DNA from: an uncultured Cohaesibacter sp.
GTDB taxonomy: Bacteria > Pseudomonadota > Alphaproteobacteria > Rhizobiales > Cohaesibacteraceae
DNA length: 64,000 nucleotides
Assembly: GCF_963676485.1 (NCBI RefSeq)
Contig: NZ_OY781114.1
Coordinates: forward strand, 2,196,001-2,260,000
Direction of reading: 5' to 3'
Positions 36,130 to 46,005 of the stretch are shown in pieces (position 1 is the first letter of the stretch; every line of letters begins with the position of its first letter). The notes beneath the pieces were generated by a model, which did no database searches, was not told the DNA's origin, and was given only the letters and a program-made list of their open reading frames with translations. The position numbers were made by a program, and so were the translations under genes.

Positions 36130-36891
36130 ATGACCAACACGGTAGAAATATCAAAAACAGGTGGTTCGAAAGCGGTTGGCGGTCTGCTTGCCGATGAACT
36201 GGCAAAGCTTGTTTTTGATGGATCTCTGGTTCCGGGGGATACATTGCCCCCAGAAACCGAACTGGCAGCAACGCATCAAATCAGCCGGGCATCTGTACGC
36301 TCGGCTCTGCAGGTGCTGGAAACGCTTGGTATTGTTGCGCGTCGTGCCGGACGGGGGACCACGGTTCAGGAATTCCGGGAGTGGAATTTTCTTGATAGCC
36401 AGGTCAGTCAGTGGATCGCTGATTATGCCGCACCGAACCTCGGGGTTCTGCATGACGTTTTCGAGTTCCGTGTCACGACTGAGCCTCTCATCGCCACTTT
36501 GGCGGCCAAGCGGGCCACTGCGCGTGATCTGCTGGCCATGGAGGACGCCTTCAATGTGATGGAGGCGAATTGGGAAAGGCGGGCATCGCTGGGAGAGCGG
36601 GCGAGTTTTTCCCAAGCCGATATCGCTTTTCATGAAGCGATTTATCGCGCGACACATAATTTGGTTTGGGCTCAGATCGTTCATATTCTGCGCCCCGCGA
36701 TCTTGCTGGTGATCAAAACCAGTAACGAGACAGCGGAAGAGCTTCGCGAAAGTCTGGAGCGCCATCGTCGTCTGATGGAGGCAATCCGGATGCGGGATTC
36801 TGATGCAGCGCATGTAGCCGCTACGCGCATTCTGTCTCAGACCGGCTACGATTTGGGATTTGAGGAAACCCCGGGGGAAAAAGAAATCTAG
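36130..36891 (+). CDS. GntR-family (FCD) transcriptional regulator
   Basis: The 253-residue protein has an N-terminal winged helix (ELAATHQISRASVRSALQVLETLGIVARRAGRGT) and a C-terminal all-helical FCD domain with metal-site residues in ADIAFHEAIYRATHN and LERHRRLMEAIR. It belongs to the FadR/DgoR group that senses sugar acids. Located 95 bases before the TRAP and dgo genes on the same strand, it is the natural repressor of galactonate use and could carry the name dgoR; I leave the symbol empty because the ligand is inferred. Confidence 0.85.
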   Translation: MTNTVEISKTGGSKAVGGLLADELAKLVFDGSLVPGDTLPPETELAATHQISRASVRSALQVLETLGIVARRAGRGTTVQEFREWNFLDSQVSQWIADYAAPNLGVLHDVFEFRVTTEPLIATLAAKRATARDLLAMEDAFNVMEANWERRASLGERASFSQADIAFHEAIYRATHNLVWAQIVHILRPAILLVIKTSNETAEELRESLERHRRLMEAIRMRDSDAAHVAATRILSQTGYDLGFEETPGEKEI

Positions 36892-36986
36892 GCCGCAACT
36901 GCGGCAGGATCCTGGAAGGGACTCAAGTTCCGACGAGTTTTATAAATGCCGGCATGGGAGCCGGCAAATGAGCAAGGAGGACTCAT

Positions 36987-38021
36987 ATGACTCTGTCGAA
37001 ACTGCTTCGTGCAAGCGGAGGATTGTTCGTTGGTGCAGCTCTTGGTCTTATCATGGCCAATCAGGCAGTTGCTGCTGACTACGAATGGACCTTCCAGACG
37101 TCTGAAAATACCGGCGAGCCACAGTTCGAAATCAAGAAACAATGGGCCGACAATATCGAGAAAATGACGCAAGGGCGCGTCAATATCGAGATTTTGCCAA
37201 CCGGCGCGGTTGTTCCTCATAACCAGACCCTTGATGCCGTGCGCTCTGGCATTCTGCAGGGTCATCTTACCGATCCTAGCTATTTCTCCGGTATCGATCC
37301 AGCTTTCTCAATGCTCGGCAACCTTGTTGGTGCATGGGGCGATCCGCTCGAATTCCTTGAATATATGAAGTATGGTGGGGGAGAAAAGCTCTATAACGAA
37401 CTGGTTGAGCCTTATAATGTGCATCTCATTGGTGCTGCAGCAACCGGTCTGGAAGCCTTCGTAACCAAGAAGCCGATCCGCACCGTTGCCGATCTCAAGG
37501 GTCTCAAGGTTCGTGCGCCTGAAGGCATGGTTTACGAGATCTTCTCCAAAGCCGGAGCTTCGCCAGTGAACCTGCCGGGGTCCGAAGTGTATACCGGTCT
37601 TGAAAAAGGCGTGATCGACGCCGCTGACTACACCGTTTTCTCAACCAACCAGGCTCAGGGGCTGCATCAGTTCGCCCGTTATCCAAACTATCCGGGCTTC
37701 CACTCCCTGCCGATGGTCGCTGTTTCCATGAACAAGGAAATTTGGGACGGCCTGCCTGAAGACATCAAGACCGTCATGGAAGTTGCCACCGACGATCTGG
37801 CCTATGATCTTGTCTTCAAGCTGAAGGCTCGCGATCTGGATGCCGTTGCGGAAGCGCGCGCGGATCCGGATATCGAAGTCATCGATATGGCTCCGGAAGA
37901 ACGCAAGAAATTCCGTAACATCGCCAAGGAAGAATGGGCCGTTTGGGCCAAGAAGAACGAGCTGACCCAAAAAGTATATGACTCGGTCGTCGCCTTCTTG
38001 ACGAAACGAGACCTCATGTAA
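36987..38021 (+). CDS. TRAP transporter substrate-binding protein (DctP family)
   Basis: A 344-residue periplasmic binding protein with a signal peptide ending at VAADYE. The DctP signature region reads LKGLKVRAPEGMVYEIFSKAGASPVNLPGSEVYTGLEKGVIDAADYT, in which the Arg contacts the carboxylate of the ligand. AAGGAGG precedes the ATG. A stem-loop (TGCCGGC/GCCGGCA, 36947-36966) lies in the leader. With the dgo genes downstream the likely ligand is D-galactonate or a similar aldonate. Confidence 0.87.
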   Translation: MTLSKLLRASGGLFVGAALGLIMANQAVAADYEWTFQTSENTGEPQFEIKKQWADNIEKMTQGRVNIEILPTGAVVPHNQTLDAVRSGILQGHLTDPSYFSGIDPAFSMLGNLVGAWGDPLEFLEYMKYGGGEKLYNELVEPYNVHLIGAAATGLEAFVTKKPIRTVADLKGLKVRAPEGMVYEIFSKAGASPVNLPGSEVYTGLEKGVIDAADYTVFSTNQAQGLHQFARYPNYPGFHSLPMVAVSMNKEIWDGLPEDIKTVMEVATDDLAYDLVFKLKARDLDAVAEARADPDIEVIDMAPEERKKFRNIAKEEWAVWAKKNELTQKVYDSVVAFLTKRDLM

Positions 38022-38136
38022 AAGACCCCAATGTCCGGCGGGCTTGTTCCGCCGGGCGCTTGCTCGATTTCTGGTGTCACGTCTGGCGCGTCTTGCCTTG
38101 ATGCGTCGCATGGCCGATCCTGCGAAAGTTTCTCAA

Positions 38137-38715
38137 ATGTCAATTGATTCCAACACTCCCGCCTCGCCTGAACCGGCTGGCGTGGATGGGGAGATCCGCA
38201 CGCCGCTTGACGCTGTCATCGACTGGTGCGGGCGCGGTCTGGCCTGGCTGGTTTTTCTGGCCATGGTCATCAGCGTCACAGAAGTTATCAGCCGGTATGT
38301 CTTCGATAGCCCCACATCCTGGGTGCACGAGACCACGGTCTTCATGATCGCGATCATCTTTGCTCTGGGCGGCCCGATCGCCCTTGCCCGCGACAAGCAT
38401 ATCCGGGTTCGTATCATCTACGATACGGTGTCCATCAGGACCCGCAGAATTCTGGACGTGTTCAACACGATCGTTACCTTCCTGTTTTCCATCGCCATGT
38501 CTTATGCAGCCTTCGTTCTGTTCTGGCGCTCTTCGCACAATCCAAGTGGTGCATGGCAATTGGAACGGTCCGGCACCAGCTGGAACCCGCCCTTTCCGGC
38601 CCTCACCAAGGGTATCATCCTCACCGCCATGGCAATCATGACCCTGCAGTCCATTCTGCATGTCATCAAGGCCATCCGTGCGGTCAATGAAAACAACAAA
38701 AGCGAGGAGAAGTGA
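38137..38715 (+). CDS. TRAP transporter small permease (DctQ family)
   Basis: Four membrane helices in about 192 residues, with the family features ISRYVFDSPTSWVHETTVFMI and GGPIALARDKHIRVRIIYD. The start is uncertain: ATG 38137 (MSIDSN) gives normal family length, but the frame is open from 38044 and no start has a strong ribosome-binding site. The gene ends at the start of the large permease. DctQ stabilises DctM and contacts the binding protein. Confidence 0.82.
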   Translation: MSIDSNTPASPEPAGVDGEIRTPLDAVIDWCGRGLAWLVFLAMVISVTEVISRYVFDSPTSWVHETTVFMIAIIFALGGPIALARDKHIRVRIIYDTVSIRTRRILDVFNTIVTFLFSIAMSYAAFVLFWRSSHNPSGAWQLERSGTSWNPPFPALTKGIILTAMAIMTLQSILHVIKAIRAVNENNKSEEK

Positions 38716-38717
38716 CC

Positions 38718-40046
38718 ATGGGTGGACTTGGCCTGCAAGCCCTGGGCATTGAATGGGGCACTTATGTTCTTGTTGGCAGTATCTTTTTGCTGCTGCTCAC
38801 CGGGCTTCCTCTTGCTTTCGTTACCGGTCTGGTCGCCATGGTCTTTACCGTTGGCTGGTTCGGTCCCAATGCTATTCCTCTTGTCATCAGTCGTGTTTAT
38901 GGCTTTATCACCGAATATTCCCTCGTCGCGGTGCCCATGTTTGTCTTTATGGCATCTTTGCTTGACCGATCGGGGATAGCCAAGGATTTATTCTCCGGCA
39001 TGAGGGTGCTCGCCGGACGATTACCCGGTGGTGTTGCCATCCAGACCCTGATCGTGTCTGTCTTCCTGGCAGCCATGTCCGGCATTATCGGTGGTGAGAT
39101 CGTTCTTCTGGGTATTCTCGCCCTGCCTCAGATGCTGCGTCTTGGCTATGATCGCAAGATCGCCATCGGCGTGGTCTGCGGTGGTGGTTCTCTGGGGACC
39201 ATGATCCCGCCATCCATCGTGCTGATCATCTATGGTCTGATTGCTTCGGTGTCCATTGCCGACCTGTTTGTCGCAGCCGTCGTTCCGGGTGTCATGCTCG
39301 CTGGCCTCTATATGACCTATGTTCTGAGCCGTTGTTTGATCAATCCGGAGCTGGCACCGCCCATGCCTCCCATGCCGCCTGAAGAGCGCAAAATTGCACG
39401 GCGACAAGCGATCAAGTCGATCCTGTTGCCAGCGGCCATTGCCTTCATGGTGCTTGGGACCATCTATGCCGGTATTGCTTCGGTGACCGAAGCGGCTGCG
39501 ATGGGTGTGTTCGGCGTGCTGGCTGCAACGGCTATCCGGCGCGAGTTCTCCTTCAAGCTCATTCATCAGAGCGTGATGCAGACCCTCACCACCTGCGGCA
39601 TGATCGTCTGGATCGGTGTTGGTGCGGCCACGCTGGTTGGTGTTTATAACCTGATGGGTGGCAACCGCTTTGTTTCCAGCACGATCCTTGGTCTTGATGC
39701 TGCGCCTGTGGTGATCATCATGGTCATGATGCTGATCCTTCTGGTACTGGGACTGTTCCTGGACTGGATCGGGATTGCCATGCTGACCCTGCCGATCTTC
39801 GTTCCGATCATCACCCAGCTGGGCTATGACCCGATCTGGTTCGGTGTGTTGTTCGCGATCAACATGCAGGTTTCCTTCCTCAGCCCGCCGTTCGGTCCGG
39901 CCGCCTTCTATCTGAAGGGGGTTGCACCCCCCGAGATCAGCTTGGGGGATATCTTCTCCTCCCTGTGGCCATTCATCCTCATGCAGTTGGTGGTGCTGGC
40001 TATCATGCTTGCTTTCCCGGACATCGTATTGTGGATGGTGAACTAG
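38718..40046 (+). CDS. TRAP transporter large permease (DctM family)
   Basis: About 442 residues from ATG 38718, with GAGGAGA before it and 2 bases after the dctQ stop. Twelve or so helices and family motifs GGGSLGTMIPPSIVLIIYG and LSPPFGPAAFYLKGVAPPE form the sodium-coupled elevator domain. Together with DctP and DctQ it imports the sugar acid that the following genes degrade. Confidence 0.88.
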   Translation: MGGLGLQALGIEWGTYVLVGSIFLLLLTGLPLAFVTGLVAMVFTVGWFGPNAIPLVISRVYGFITEYSLVAVPMFVFMASLLDRSGIAKDLFSGMRVLAGRLPGGVAIQTLIVSVFLAAMSGIIGGEIVLLGILALPQMLRLGYDRKIAIGVVCGGGSLGTMIPPSIVLIIYGLIASVSIADLFVAAVVPGVMLAGLYMTYVLSRCLINPELAPPMPPMPPEERKIARRQAIKSILLPAAIAFMVLGTIYAGIASVTEAAAMGVFGVLAATAIRREFSFKLIHQSVMQTLTTCGMIVWIGVGAATLVGVYNLMGGNRFVSSTILGLDAAPVVIIMVMMLILLVLGLFLDWIGIAMLTLPIFVPIITQLGYDPIWFGVLFAINMQVSFLSPPFGPAAFYLKGVAPPEISLGDIFSSLWPFILMQLVVLAIMLAFPDIVLWMVN

Positions 40047-40136
40047 TAGACTGAAGCATCACCGGTCCGACGATAAACCCCTGTGGTGAGCCAATCGCCG
40101 GACCGGCTCCGAACTCTCCCAAAGGCGGATGATGAA

Positions 40137-41285
40137 ATGAAAATAACGAATGTAAAAACTTGGCTGGTGCCTCCCCGCTGGATGTTTGTAAAAATCGAAA
40201 CGGATGAAGGTGTCAGCGGCTGGGGCGAGCCCGTCATCGAAGGCCGCGCCCGCACGGTTCAGGCTGCCGTCGAGGAAATGGCCGAAGAGCTGATTGGCCG
40301 CGACCCGCGCCACATCCAGGATATCTGGCAGATGCTCTACCGGACCGGCTTCTACCGCGGCGGCCCGATCCTGATGTCAGCCATTGCCGGTATCGATCAG
40401 GCTCTTTGGGATATCAAGGGTAAAGCGCTGGGAGTGCCGGTGCATGAATTGCTTGGTGGCAAGCTGCGCGACAAAATGCGCATGTATTGCTGGATTGGTG
40501 GTGATCGACCCAACGATGTGGGGCGTCAGGCCAAGGAAGTGGTTGCCAGTGGTTTTACGGCCTTCAAGATGAATGGCACACCGGAAATGGCCTTTGTTGA
40601 CAGCCATGCCAAGATTGATGATGCCGTGGCCCGCGTGGCTGAAGCGCGCGAAGCGGTCGGGCCGGATGTCGGCATCGCCATCGATTTCCATGGCCGGGTG
40701 CATCGCCCCATGGCAAAGGCGCTGTTGCGTGAGCTGGAGCAATATCACCCGATGTTTGTGGAAGAGCCGGTGTTGACCGAGCATCTCTCCTGCCTCAAGG
40801 AAATCGGTGGCGGCCTTGGTTATCCGATTGCCTCGGGTGAGCGTATCTTCTCGCGCTATGGCTTCCGCGATGTGCTGGAACAGCGCATGGTCGATATCAT
40901 CCAGCCGGATCTCAGCCACTGCGGGGGCATTACTGAAGTGTTTAAGGTTGCGGCCATGGCCGAAGCCTATGATGTGGCCATTGCTCCGCATTGCCCACTT
41001 GGGCCTTGCACGCTGGCAGCCTCGCTGCATCTGGACTTTGTTTCCTACAATGCCTTCATTCAGGAACAGTCCATGGGCATTCACTATAATGTGGGCAATG
41101 ATGTGCTCGACTATATGGTCGATCCGAGCCCGCTGACCATCGAAGATGGCTATGTGCATGCGCTGACCGGTCCGGGGCTTGGCGTGGAAATCAATGAGGA
41201 CTTTGTCATTGAGCGCGCCAAGGAAGGGCATAACTGGCACAATCCGATCTGGCGTCACGAAGACGGGAGTGTGGCAGAATGGTAA
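40137..41285 (+). CDS. dgoD: D-galactonate dehydratase
   Basis: An enolase-superfamily enzyme, 382 residues from ATG 40137, which follows AAAGGCGG. Metal ligands Asp183, Glu209 and Glu235 and catalytic His185 and His285 fall at the same numbers as in the E. coli enzyme (DFHG, VEEP, ASGER, APHCP). It dehydrates D-galactonate to 2-dehydro-3-deoxy-galactonate, the first step of the De Ley-Doudoroff pathway. It overlaps dgoA by 7 bases. The frame runs 18 codons further upstream. Confidence 0.93.
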   Translation: MKITNVKTWLVPPRWMFVKIETDEGVSGWGEPVIEGRARTVQAAVEEMAEELIGRDPRHIQDIWQMLYRTGFYRGGPILMSAIAGIDQALWDIKGKALGVPVHELLGGKLRDKMRMYCWIGGDRPNDVGRQAKEVVASGFTAFKMNGTPEMAFVDSHAKIDDAVARVAEAREAVGPDVGIAIDFHGRVHRPMAKALLRELEQYHPMFVEEPVLTEHLSCLKEIGGGLGYPIASGERIFSRYGFRDVLEQRMVDIIQPDLSHCGGITEVFKVAAMAEAYDVAIAPHCPLGPCTLAASLHLDFVSYNAFIQEQSMGIHYNVGNDVLDYMVDPSPLTIEDGYVHALTGPGLGVEINEDFVIERAKEGHNWHNPIWRHEDGSVAEW

Positions 41286-41920
41286 GCCTAGTCAGAGACC
41301 AGTTCGAAACCGCCTTTGCCAAGATGCCCCTTGTGGCCATCTTGCGCGGCATTCCGGCTGAACGGGCCAAAACCCTCCTCTCTATCCTTGTTGAAGAAGG
41401 CTTCACCTTGATCGAAGTGCCGTTGACCTCGGCGGATGCGACCGATGCAATCCGGGAGATGGTCGAGGCTGCTCCCGAAGGCATCATGATCGGGGCTGGG
41501 ACTGTGTTAAGCTCTGAAGATGTTCAGGCTGTTTATGATGCGGGCGCACGTTTCATCGTTACGCCCAACACCGACTCGGACGTCATCAAGAAAGCCAATG
41601 CGCTGGATATGCCATCCTGCATCGGTTGTCTGACCCCAACCGAAGCCTTACTGGCAACGCGCTCGGGCGCAACCGTGTTGAAAATCTTCCCTGCAGCCCG
41701 CTTGGGTGGGCAGTATATCAAGGATGTCAAGGTCGTGTTGCCGCCGGATATGCGGGTGCTGGCCGTGGGTGGGGTCGGCCCTGCCGACTTCGAGGAGTAT
41801 GTGGTCGCAGGCGCTGCCGGCTTCGGCATCGGGTCTGACCTCTGGAAGGTGGGCCGGTCTGATGACGATGTCAGAAGCGCTGCCCGCGCGTTGGTGAGCC
41901 AATGGAAGGGAATGCAATGA
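41279..41920 (+). CDS. dgoA: 2-dehydro-3-deoxy-6-phosphogalactonate aldolase
   Basis: The 213-residue class I aldolase carries Glu46 (LIEVPL) and the Schiff-base Lys135 (TVLKIFPA), with GAGTVL between. It splits KDPGal into pyruvate and glyceraldehyde 3-phosphate. Here it stands alone, while E. coli K-12 was once annotated with it fused to dgoD. It overlaps dgoD upstream and dgoK downstream, so the three are translationally coupled. Confidence 0.92.
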   Translation: MVSLVRDQFETAFAKMPLVAILRGIPAERAKTLLSILVEEGFTLIEVPLTSADATDAIREMVEAAPEGIMIGAGTVLSSEDVQAVYDAGARFIVTPNTDSDVIKKANALDMPSCIGCLTPTEALLATRSGATVLKIFPAARLGGQYIKDVKVVLPPDMRVLAVGGVGPADFEEYVVAGAAGFGIGSDLWKVGRSDDDVRSAARALVSQWKGMQ

Positions 41921-42840
41921 CCAAGAAGCTGATCATTGTCGATTGGGGCACTACCTCTTTCAGGGCGTGGCTGCTGGAAGCGGAAACCGGCTCCATCCTC
42001 GCCGAAATCACCGAAGGCAAGGGGATGCGGGCGCTGCTGCGCAGTGAATTCGCGGCCTACGCCAAGAGCCAGCTGGATGGCTGGCGCGCCGACAGCGAAG
42101 AGACCATCCCGGTTTATCTCGCCGGTATGGTCGGGGCGCCTCAGGGCTGGCAACAGGCACCTCAGCCGCCGTTGCCCATGCGCGGGGAGCAGCTTGTTCG
42201 CGATATCGTACCCGTGGCCGACATGGCTGATACCTATATCATTCCCGGTGTGCGTCAGTCCGGAGAGCCGCAGGATGCCGATGTCATTCGCGGGGAGGAA
42301 GTGCAGATCTTTGGTGCCATGGCGAGCCTTGGTCGCCAAAGTGGGCTGGTATGCTTGCCGGGCACACATAGCAAATGGTGCGAAATGCAGGATGGGGTCT
42401 TCACCCGCTTCCATACGTCCATGACGGGCGAAGTTTACGAGGTGATGAGCAAACACTCGATCCTTGGTCTGATGGCTGATCCGTCTGCGGAGTTCGATGC
42501 GGATGGCTTTGAAAAGGGCCTTGGTCAGGTGGCCGGCGAGGGCGGTTTGCTCAACCATCTCTTCAAGGCCCGTGCACGTGTGCTCTATGGCGATCTGGAG
42601 CAATCCCAGACAGCAAGTTTCCTCTCCGGCATGTTGATTGGCTCGGAAATCAGGGCAATGCGCGCAATTTATGAATGCGAGGGCAGAGAAATCCTGCTTG
42701 TTTGCGCTGACCGGCTTGCAAAACCCTACAGTCATGCGCTGTCTCACCTGGGTTTGTCCTGCCGCCATATTTCTTCCAAGGATGCAACACTCGCCGGGGT
42801 TCGCGCATTGGCGGCCCTGCATGACCTAAACAGCAAATAA
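41917..42840 (+). CDS. dgoK: 2-dehydro-3-deoxygalactonokinase
   Basis: About 307 residues from ATG 41917 (ATGA overlap with dgoA). The phosphate-1 loop is VDWGTTSFRAWLL; PGTHSKWCEM, FLSGMLIGSE and the final phosphate loop are typical of DgoK. It phosphorylates KDGal before aldol cleavage. A weaker start 5 codons upstream is possible. Confidence 0.92.
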   Translation: MTKKLIIVDWGTTSFRAWLLEAETGSILAEITEGKGMRALLRSEFAAYAKSQLDGWRADSEETIPVYLAGMVGAPQGWQQAPQPPLPMRGEQLVRDIVPVADMADTYIIPGVRQSGEPQDADVIRGEEVQIFGAMASLGRQSGLVCLPGTHSKWCEMQDGVFTRFHTSMTGEVYEVMSKHSILGLMADPSAEFDADGFEKGLGQVAGEGGLLNHLFKARARVLYGDLEQSQTASFLSGMLIGSEIRAMRAIYECEGREILLVCADRLAKPYSHALSHLGLSCRHISSKDATLAGVRALAALHDLNSK

Positions 42841-42849
42841 AGGGGACAT

Positions 42850-44250
42850 ATGATGCAAACCCGCACACTCGCAGATATTGCCATCATCGGGCTTGGGGTC
42901 ATGGGGCGCAATCTGGCGCTCAACTTTGTCGACCACGGATTCAGCGTTGCCGCTTACGATACCTTCCCTGAGGTGCTAGACGGTGCGCGTGAGGAACTGG
43001 GTGCAAGCGTCGGGCTGTATGATAGCCTTGAAGCCCTTGTCGCCTCTTTGAAAAAGCCGGCCCGTATCCTGATGATGATCAAGGCCGGAGAGCCGGTGGA
43101 CGAGATGATCGCCCGCCTCGCCCCCCTGCTTGCGGCAGGGGATATCGTGATGGACGGCGGCAATTCCTTCTATCGGGATACGGAGCGTCGCGCTGCGTTG
43201 CTTGAAGCCAAGGATCTTGTCTTTGTCGGCCTCGGGGTGTCCGGTGGGGAGACCGGGGCCCGGTTCGGACCGGCCCTGATGGCCGGAGGCGACAGCGCAG
43301 CTCTCGCTCATGTTGATGATCTTTTCTCAGCCATTGCGGCCAAGGCACCTGATGGCGGGGCCTGCTATGCGGCTCATGGCGCAGGTGGAGCAGGGCACTT
43401 CGTCAAGACCGTTCACAATGGGATCGAATATGCCCAGATGCAGCTTCTCGCAGAAGCCTATCTGCTGCTGTCTGGGCCTGCCGGACGCGACCACGGACAA
43501 ATCTCCTCCCTCTTTTCCAGTTGGAACCGCGGTCCGGCAGCCTCCTATCTGTTGGAGATCTCTGCTGTCATTGCCGGCACCATGGACCCGGAGACGGACC
43601 GTCCCATTCTGGACTTCATCAAGGATGCGGCAGGACACAAGGGCACCGGTCGCTGGACAACCGAGGCGGGCCTTGAATATGGCGTAGCGATCCCGACGAT
43701 TGCTGCGGCCTTCTTGGCGCGGGCGCTTTCCGGTCGGGACCGATTGTCACTGGAAAAACGGCTGTCTCCCAATGAGGGCATCAATGGGGAGGCGTTGGCC
43801 GAAGAGATCGGCGCAGCACTGCCTGCGGCCATGCTGGCCTGTTATATTCAGGGGCTTGAACTGATAGCAGCGGCTTCTGATGCCAATGGCTGGCATACCG
43901 ATCTGGCCGCTGTGGCCCGAGGCTGGCGTGCAGGCTGCATCATCCGCTCGGCGATGCTGGATCCGATTGCCGCCATACCGCAAGGAACGGACATGCTTGC
44001 AAGCGAGTATGCCAGCGGCCTTCTGGATGGTTCTGAAACAGCCATGCGGTCTGTTGCCTCAATGGCTGCTATATCGGGCACCGCAGTGCCTTGCTTCTAT
44101 TCCGCTCTTTCATGGCTGGATGGGCGGCGCAGCGCATGCGTCGGGGCGAACCTTATTCAGGGGCAACGCGACTATTTCGGCGCACATACATTCGAGCGCA
44201 CCGATAAATCCGGCCATTTTCACTTCGATTGGAATGCAAAAGCGCAGTGA
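42850..44250 (+). CDS. gnd: 6-phosphogluconate dehydrogenase, decarboxylating
   Basis: The 466-residue enzyme has an NADP-binding IIGLGVMGRNLALN, the loop GGNSFYRDT, substrate-binding GLGVSGGETGARFGPALMAGG and catalytic GAGGAGHFVKTVHNGIEYAQM (Lys and Asn). It oxidises 6-phosphogluconate to ribulose 5-phosphate. Ten bases after dgoK, so cotranscribed with the galactonate genes; paired with gntK downstream it gives a gluconate route in the same operon. Confidence 0.92.
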   Translation: MMQTRTLADIAIIGLGVMGRNLALNFVDHGFSVAAYDTFPEVLDGAREELGASVGLYDSLEALVASLKKPARILMMIKAGEPVDEMIARLAPLLAAGDIVMDGGNSFYRDTERRAALLEAKDLVFVGLGVSGGETGARFGPALMAGGDSAALAHVDDLFSAIAAKAPDGGACYAAHGAGGAGHFVKTVHNGIEYAQMQLLAEAYLLLSGPAGRDHGQISSLFSSWNRGPAASYLLEISAVIAGTMDPETDRPILDFIKDAAGHKGTGRWTTEAGLEYGVAIPTIAAAFLARALSGRDRLSLEKRLSPNEGINGEALAEEIGAALPAAMLACYIQGLELIAAASDANGWHTDLAAVARGWRAGCIIRSAMLDPIAAIPQGTDMLASEYASGLLDGSETAMRSVASMAAISGTAVPCFYSALSWLDGRRSACVGANLIQGQRDYFGAHTFERTDKSGHFHFDWNAKAQ

Positions 44251-44346
44251 AAGACCAGCGTTTGCGGCTGGACCCAAGAACAAGAAGAAACGAACAAGAC
44301 GCCTGTCGTCTGAAACGCAATGAAATGAAACTGTGAGGCCAGAGAA

Positions 44347-44847
44347 ATGATCATTGTCGTCATGGGAATCTCAGGAAGCGGAAAATCAACACTTGGGCAG
44401 TTGTTGGCAGATCGTTTGAATGTTCCGTTTGAAGAAGGCGATGCCTATCATTCCAACGAGAGTGTCAAGAAGATGGCCGCAGGTATTGCTTTGACGGATG
44501 AGGACCGCAAGCCGTGGCTTGCCACGCTGGCCGAGGCGATGCGTGTCTGGGATGACAAAGGAGAAACACGGGTGGTGAGCTGCTCATCCTTGCGCAAATC
44601 CTACCGCGATATATTTAGAGGCGCTACGGATAACTTGCGCTTCATCTTTCTGGATGGGGCCAAGGAGTTGGTGCGCGCTCGCATGGCCGAACGGCAAAGC
44701 CATTTCATGCCGGTGCAACTGATCGAAAGTCAGATCGCCGCGCTGGAAGTGCCCGACGGAGAAGAGGATGTCATCCGCATCGATATTTCCAGAGATCCTG
44801 AAGCCATGGCTGACGAGCTGTTCGGCATGGTGAAACCGCTTCTGTGA
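44347..44847 (+). CDS. gntK: gluconokinase
   Basis: A 166-residue kinase of the thermoresistant GntK type with P-loop GISGSGKST, EGDAYHSNESVKKMAAGIALTDEDRKPWL and the lid region SSLRKSYRDIFRG. It phosphorylates D-gluconate to 6-phosphogluconate, the substrate of the gnd product just upstream. It closes the TRAP-dgo operon at a strong terminator. Confidence 0.92.
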   Translation: MIIVVMGISGSGKSTLGQLLADRLNVPFEEGDAYHSNESVKKMAAGIALTDEDRKPWLATLAEAMRVWDDKGETRVVSCSSLRKSYRDIFRGATDNLRFIFLDGAKELVRARMAERQSHFMPVQLIESQIAALEVPDGEEDVIRIDISRDPEAMADELFGMVKPLL

Positions 44848-44864
44848 GCTTTGAGAGCAAAAAG

Positions 44865-44900
44865 ACAGGGCAGCGGATTTTGTGCCGCTGCCCTGTTTTT
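44865..44900. terminator. strong bidirectional terminator
   Basis: ACAGGGCAGCGG (44865-44876) and CCGCTGCCCTGT (44885-44896) form a perfect 12-base stem. T-runs follow on both strands (TTTTTG on plus; CTTTTTGCTC on minus). It ends gntK and the converging aldo/keto reductase gene. Confidence 0.9.
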
Positions 44901-44943
44901 GTGTTTTTATCAGGCATTGTCGCCTGTTGTTCTCTCAGATGGT

Positions 44944-46005
44944 CTAGTCTTCTTCAAGATGCGGACCGATCAGGGACAAGTCAGCAGGTGACAGGCGATC
45001 CGGCGCCGTGGCCTTCTGATGCCAGTAGGGATAGGGGAGGGGCTTGCGGCTGACTTTATCCAACTTTTCAAGCGCTTCGGCGGAAAGCGTGAGGTCGGCT
45101 GCTTTCAGATTGTCCGCGAGTTGCGCATCATTGCGGGCGCCGACAATGGCACTGGCCACGCTGGGGCGGCTCATCAGCCAGGCCAGAGCAACTTGCGCCG
45201 GGGTGACGCCTTCATAGCCATCGGCGATCTCGATGAGCACTTCCACAATATCATAGAGCGCCTCGACATCGTAGATGGGTGGTTCTGTCCAGCCTTGCAC
45301 GCGGCGTGTGCCATCTGGATCCGGTTTGCCGCGCCGGTATTTTCCTGTCAGAAGGCCGCAAGCCAGAGGCGACCAGATCACGGCGCCAAGGCCCTGATCA
45401 ATGCCCACTGGCAGGAGCTCCTGCTCGGCTTCTCGGGCTTGCAGCGTATAATGGATCTGCTGTGCGACGGGGCGGATCGTCTGATTTTTCTCTGCTGCAT
45501 TGAGATATTTCATGATGTGCCAGCCTGAGAAATTGGATACGCCGAGATATCTTATTTTTCCGGCCTGCATCAGATCATCCATGGCGCGCAGGGTCTCTTC
45601 CACCGGCGTCATGCCATCCCATTCATGGCACCAGTAAAGATCGATGTGATCCGTTTTGAGGCGTTTCAAGCTCGCTTCACAAGCCTCGATGATATGGTGG
45701 CGAGAAAGGCCGCTATCATTGGGGCCAGAGCCCATGGGAAAGCGCACCTTTGTGGCAATCAGAAGATCATTGCGATGGCCTTCAATGGCTTGGCCGATCA
45801 CCTCCTCGGATGATCCGTTCGAATAGATATTGGAGGTATCCAGCATGTTGACACCGGCTTCAACGATCATGTCGAGCTGTCTCTTGGCCCCTTTGACATC
45901 GATATTGCCGGCTTTGGCGAAAAAGCCCGTGCCACCAAATGTCATGGTGCCCAGCTGCAGAGCGGAAACCTTGAGCCCTGAATGTCCCAAATAATTGTAT
46001 TTCAT
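44944..46005 (-). CDS. aldo/keto reductase
   Basis: About 353 residues from ATG 46005, which follows GAGGAA; the 79-codon extension to 46242 is not family-like. The NADPH-dependent TIM barrel shows MLDTSNIYSNGSSEEVIG (catalytic Asp and Tyr), the lysine in LLIATKVRF and YWCHEWDG with the active-site His. YajO/Gpr-like group of general carbonyl or aldose reductases. Monocistronic; substrate not evident. Confidence 0.88.
   Translation of the reverse strand: MKYNYLGHSGLKVSALQLGTMTFGGTGFFAKAGNIDVKGAKRQLDMIVEAGVNMLDTSNIYSNGSSEEVIGQAIEGHRNDLLIATKVRFPMGSGPNDSGLSRHHIIEACEASLKRLKTDHIDLYWCHEWDGMTPVEETLRAMDDLMQAGKIRYLGVSNFSGWHIMKYLNAAEKNQTIRPVAQQIHYTLQAREAEQELLPVGIDQGLGAVIWSPLACGLLTGKYRRGKPDPDGTRRVQGWTEPPIYDVEALYDIVEVLIEIADGYEGVTPAQVALAWLMSRPSVASAIVGARNDAQLADNLKAADLTLSAEALEKLDKVSRKPLPYPYWHQKATAPDRLSPADLSLIGPHLEED

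Noticed and set aside
41533-42822. 429-residue minus-strand ORF over dgoA and dgoK
   Set aside because: Both plus-strand genes have full catalytic motifs; the antisense frame is a codon-bias artefact.
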